From: Candidatus Aegiribacteria sp.
GTDB taxonomy: Bacteria; Fermentibacterota; Fermentibacteria; Fermentibacterales; JCC-6
Length of the DNA stretch: 34,772 nucleotides
Reading direction: 5' to 3'
Assembly: GCA_030613065.1 (NCBI GenBank)
Contig: JAUWMQ010000015.1
Span: 1 to 34,772, forward strand
Position 1 is the first letter of the stretch. Each line of letters opens with the position of its first letter. The position numbers and the translations under genes are program-made. Below are positions 33,873 to 34,772 of this stretch, one piece after another. The notes beneath the pieces are model-generated. The model did not search any database, was not told where the DNA came from, and was given only the letters and a program-made list of their open reading frames with translations.

Positions 33873-33901
33873 TTGACTCAGTATATACACCATGTTATCC
33901 T
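33873..33901 (+). promoter_or_regulatory. Candidate cassette promoter (Pc-like)
   Basis: TTGACT (33873-33878), a 17-base spacer, then TATCCT (33896-33901). It points at the GNAT cassette and is divergent from the integrase promoter, as expected for an integron Pc outside intI. An 11-base direct repeat, CTCAGTATATA, occurs at 33790-33800 and 33877-33887 and overlaps this promoter. Confidence 0.5.
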
Positions 33902-33951
33902 CATGCAAGATAACTAGTAAGCAAGGTTATACGGCAGCTGTAGAATCATTC

Positions 33952-33958
33952 GTTATGT
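33952..33958 (+). other. attI / first-cassette junction (GTT core)
   Basis: GTTATGT at 33952-33958. The following eight-base form GTTATGTG is the exact reverse complement of CACATAAC at 34619-34626, the left core of the attC-like site. Cassette integration creates exactly this complementarity, since the cassette's first bases come from the circular attC site. The recombination point would be after the G at 33952. Confidence 0.6.
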
Positions 33959-33982
33959 GAATATAGGATTCGAAAGGAAATA

Positions 33983-34567
33983 ATGCCTGAGTATTTCGAA
34001 CTCAAAAGCAACCAAATTAGGCTGCGTCCAATTGTGCAAGCTGATCTGGCCGATTACGAACACTGGAATGATCCTGTTTCAAAAGCATTTGCCTATGATG
34101 GGCCATGGTACAAGAACGAAAGTTTGGATAGCCTTATTGAATTCCGAAAGAAGAAATTAGCTCAGGGCATAAGTCCTCCCTATCGATCTCTCGAAATCGA
34201 TACCATTGACGGAAAGCATATTGGCTGGGTCAATGCTTACCACAATGATCGGGACCCCCATGCCACTGCAGTTGGTATTGGAATTCGGCTTGATGAATTA
34301 TGGGGTAAGGGCATGGGTACTGAAGCATTGGCATTATGGATTGACTACCTGTTCAAAGAAATGAACTTGACCCGTATCGGTTTAACCACTTGGCAAGGCA
34401 ATCCTATGATGCTAAGAGTTAGCGAAAAACTAGGTTTTGTTGAGGAGGCCAGAATTAGGAGAAGCTGTTTTGTCAAAGGACAGTTCTATGATCGTATATC
34501 AATGGGTATCTTGCGAGAGGAATGGGAATCTAACAGAGGTGAATTCCCGTATCTTGAACAAACCTGA
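33983..34567 (+). CDS. GNAT-family N-acetyltransferase (integron cassette gene)
   Basis: A 194-residue GCN5-type acetyltransferase of the RimJ/RimL group. Motifs: IRLRPIVQADLADYEHW (12-28), acetyl-CoA loop LWGKGMGTEAL (106-116) with the Gly-x-Gly-x-Gly turn, WIDYLFKEMNLTRIGLTTW (about 119-137), NPMMLRVSEKLGFVEEARI (about 140-158), the usual C-terminal strand. RimJ/L relatives acetylate N termini of ribosomal proteins, and some others acetylate aminoglycosides or small metabolites; the substrate here is unknown, so I do not call it resistance. AAAGGAAA lies upstream of the ATG. The gene lies inside a proposed integron cassette, is the only gene in it, and is more AT-rich than the genes of the redox block. 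Confidence 0.9.
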   Translation: MPEYFELKSNQIRLRPIVQADLADYEHWNDPVSKAFAYDGPWYKNESLDSLIEFRKKKLAQGISPPYRSLEIDTIDGKHIGWVNAYHNDRDPHATAVGIGIRLDELWGKGMGTEALALWIDYLFKEMNLTRIGLTTWQGNPMMLRVSEKLGFVEEARIRRSCFVKGQFYDRISMGILREEWESNRGEFPYLEQT

Positions 34568-34619
34568 TGAAAACGATAATAGCCAATTGGCTACAGTAGA
34601 GCAACTTAAGGAATATGAC

Positions 34620-34698
34620 ACATAACAATCAAATTCAGTAGACCGATGTAGCCATGTTATAGACTGAGTTATTACCGGCTACTGATTTGAGGTTCTAA
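34620..34698. other. attC-like recombination site
   Basis: Reading left to right: left core ACATAAC (34620-34626), AA, left arm (34629-34645), a 30-base loop, right arm (34676-34690), G, then right core GTTCTAA (34692-34698). The arms pair TCAAAT, CAGTAG and CCG against CGG, CTACTG and ATTTGA, leaving two unpaired bases on the left arm (T35 and A42 of 346xx), the extrahelical bases that direct attC strand choice. AAC and GTT, the invariant core triplets, are both present. Confidence 0.65.
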
Positions 34699-34766
34699 AA
34701 CTCTCAGCACGCAATGTCGACGAGGATACTGAAAGAGTCTGTCAACATGAATCGAGAGGAACACTC

Positions 34767-34772
34767 ATGAAA
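34767..34772 (+). CDS. Start of a second cassette gene (cut by window edge)
   Basis: ATG at 34767 with GAGAGGA at 34754-34760, six bases upstream. Only two codons, Met-Lys, are inside the window. It lies 69 bases after the right core of the attC-like site, as a cassette gene would. Function cannot be stated. Confidence 0.45.

Larger units (their letters stand above)
33314..34772. mobile_element. Relic integron (intI fragment, attI region, cassette array, truncated by window)
   Basis: The pieces are in integron order: integrase remnant on the minus strand, divergent promoters, a GTT junction, one complete cassette (33953-34692, about 740 bases, GNAT gene) and the start of a second. Support for each part is given in its own entry. 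Because the integrase lacks its catalytic half, insertion or excision would need an integrase from elsewhere. Confidence 0.65.

Noticed and set aside
33926-33932. GTTATAC as a second integron core site
   Set aside because: It lies 26 bases before the better junction and has no complementary copy near the attC-like site.

Overview
The window looks like chromosome from an uncultivated anaerobic bacterium, probably of the FCB group (Fermentibacteria- or Cloacimonadota-like). This placement is tentative. It rests on a secreted C10 peptidase with a T9SS-like C-terminal module, ferredoxin/NAD(P)H bifurcation enzymes, many PAS/GAF two-component proteins and frequent TTG starts. No rRNA, tRNA or CRISPR array was recognised.

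Layout: (1) 1-4422: a TSUP permease and an AbrB-type regulator with a tandem operator, divergent from a large hybrid histidine kinase. (2) 4673-9081: a receiver/PEP-pyruvate-binding protein, convergent with NADP-type glutamate dehydrogenase across a shared hairpin terminator. (3) 9406-18906: a redox block made of NfnA and NfnB, a receiver-RAM-RAM protein, and a NuoE / NuoF / (NuoG+GltD fusion) set that resembles a Sporomusa-type (Stn) bifurcating transhydrogenase more than a hydrogenase. (4) 18909-19720: a REP-associated tyrosine transposase flanked by two nearly identical palindromes, one of which also serves as the terminator of the redox operon. (5) 19813-27211: an ABC-2 exporter pair, a PAS/GAF histidine kinase, a degenerate NtrC-type regulator and a GT-C-type membrane glycosyltransferase. 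(6) 27224-33239 (mostly minus strand): C10 peptidase, B12-binding-type radical SAM protein, a beta-rich probably exported protein, a scar joining two gene fragments, a NicO/DUF1007 metal-transport pair, and an orphan Cys-rich remnant. (7) 33314-34772: a relic integron with a truncated integrase on the minus strand, divergent candidate promoters, a cassette junction, a GNAT acetyltransferase cassette, an attC-like fold, and the first codons of a second cassette gene.

How the genes work together: glutamate dehydrogenase uses NADPH, while the Nfn and Stn-like enzymes move electrons between NADH, NADPH and ferredoxin, so region 2-3 reads as a redox and nitrogen balancing locus. The most notable items are the two neighbouring transhydrogenase systems with the GltD module placed inside the NuoG-like chain, the REC-RAM-RAM protein between them, and the integron relic at the right edge, which several independent sequence signals support.
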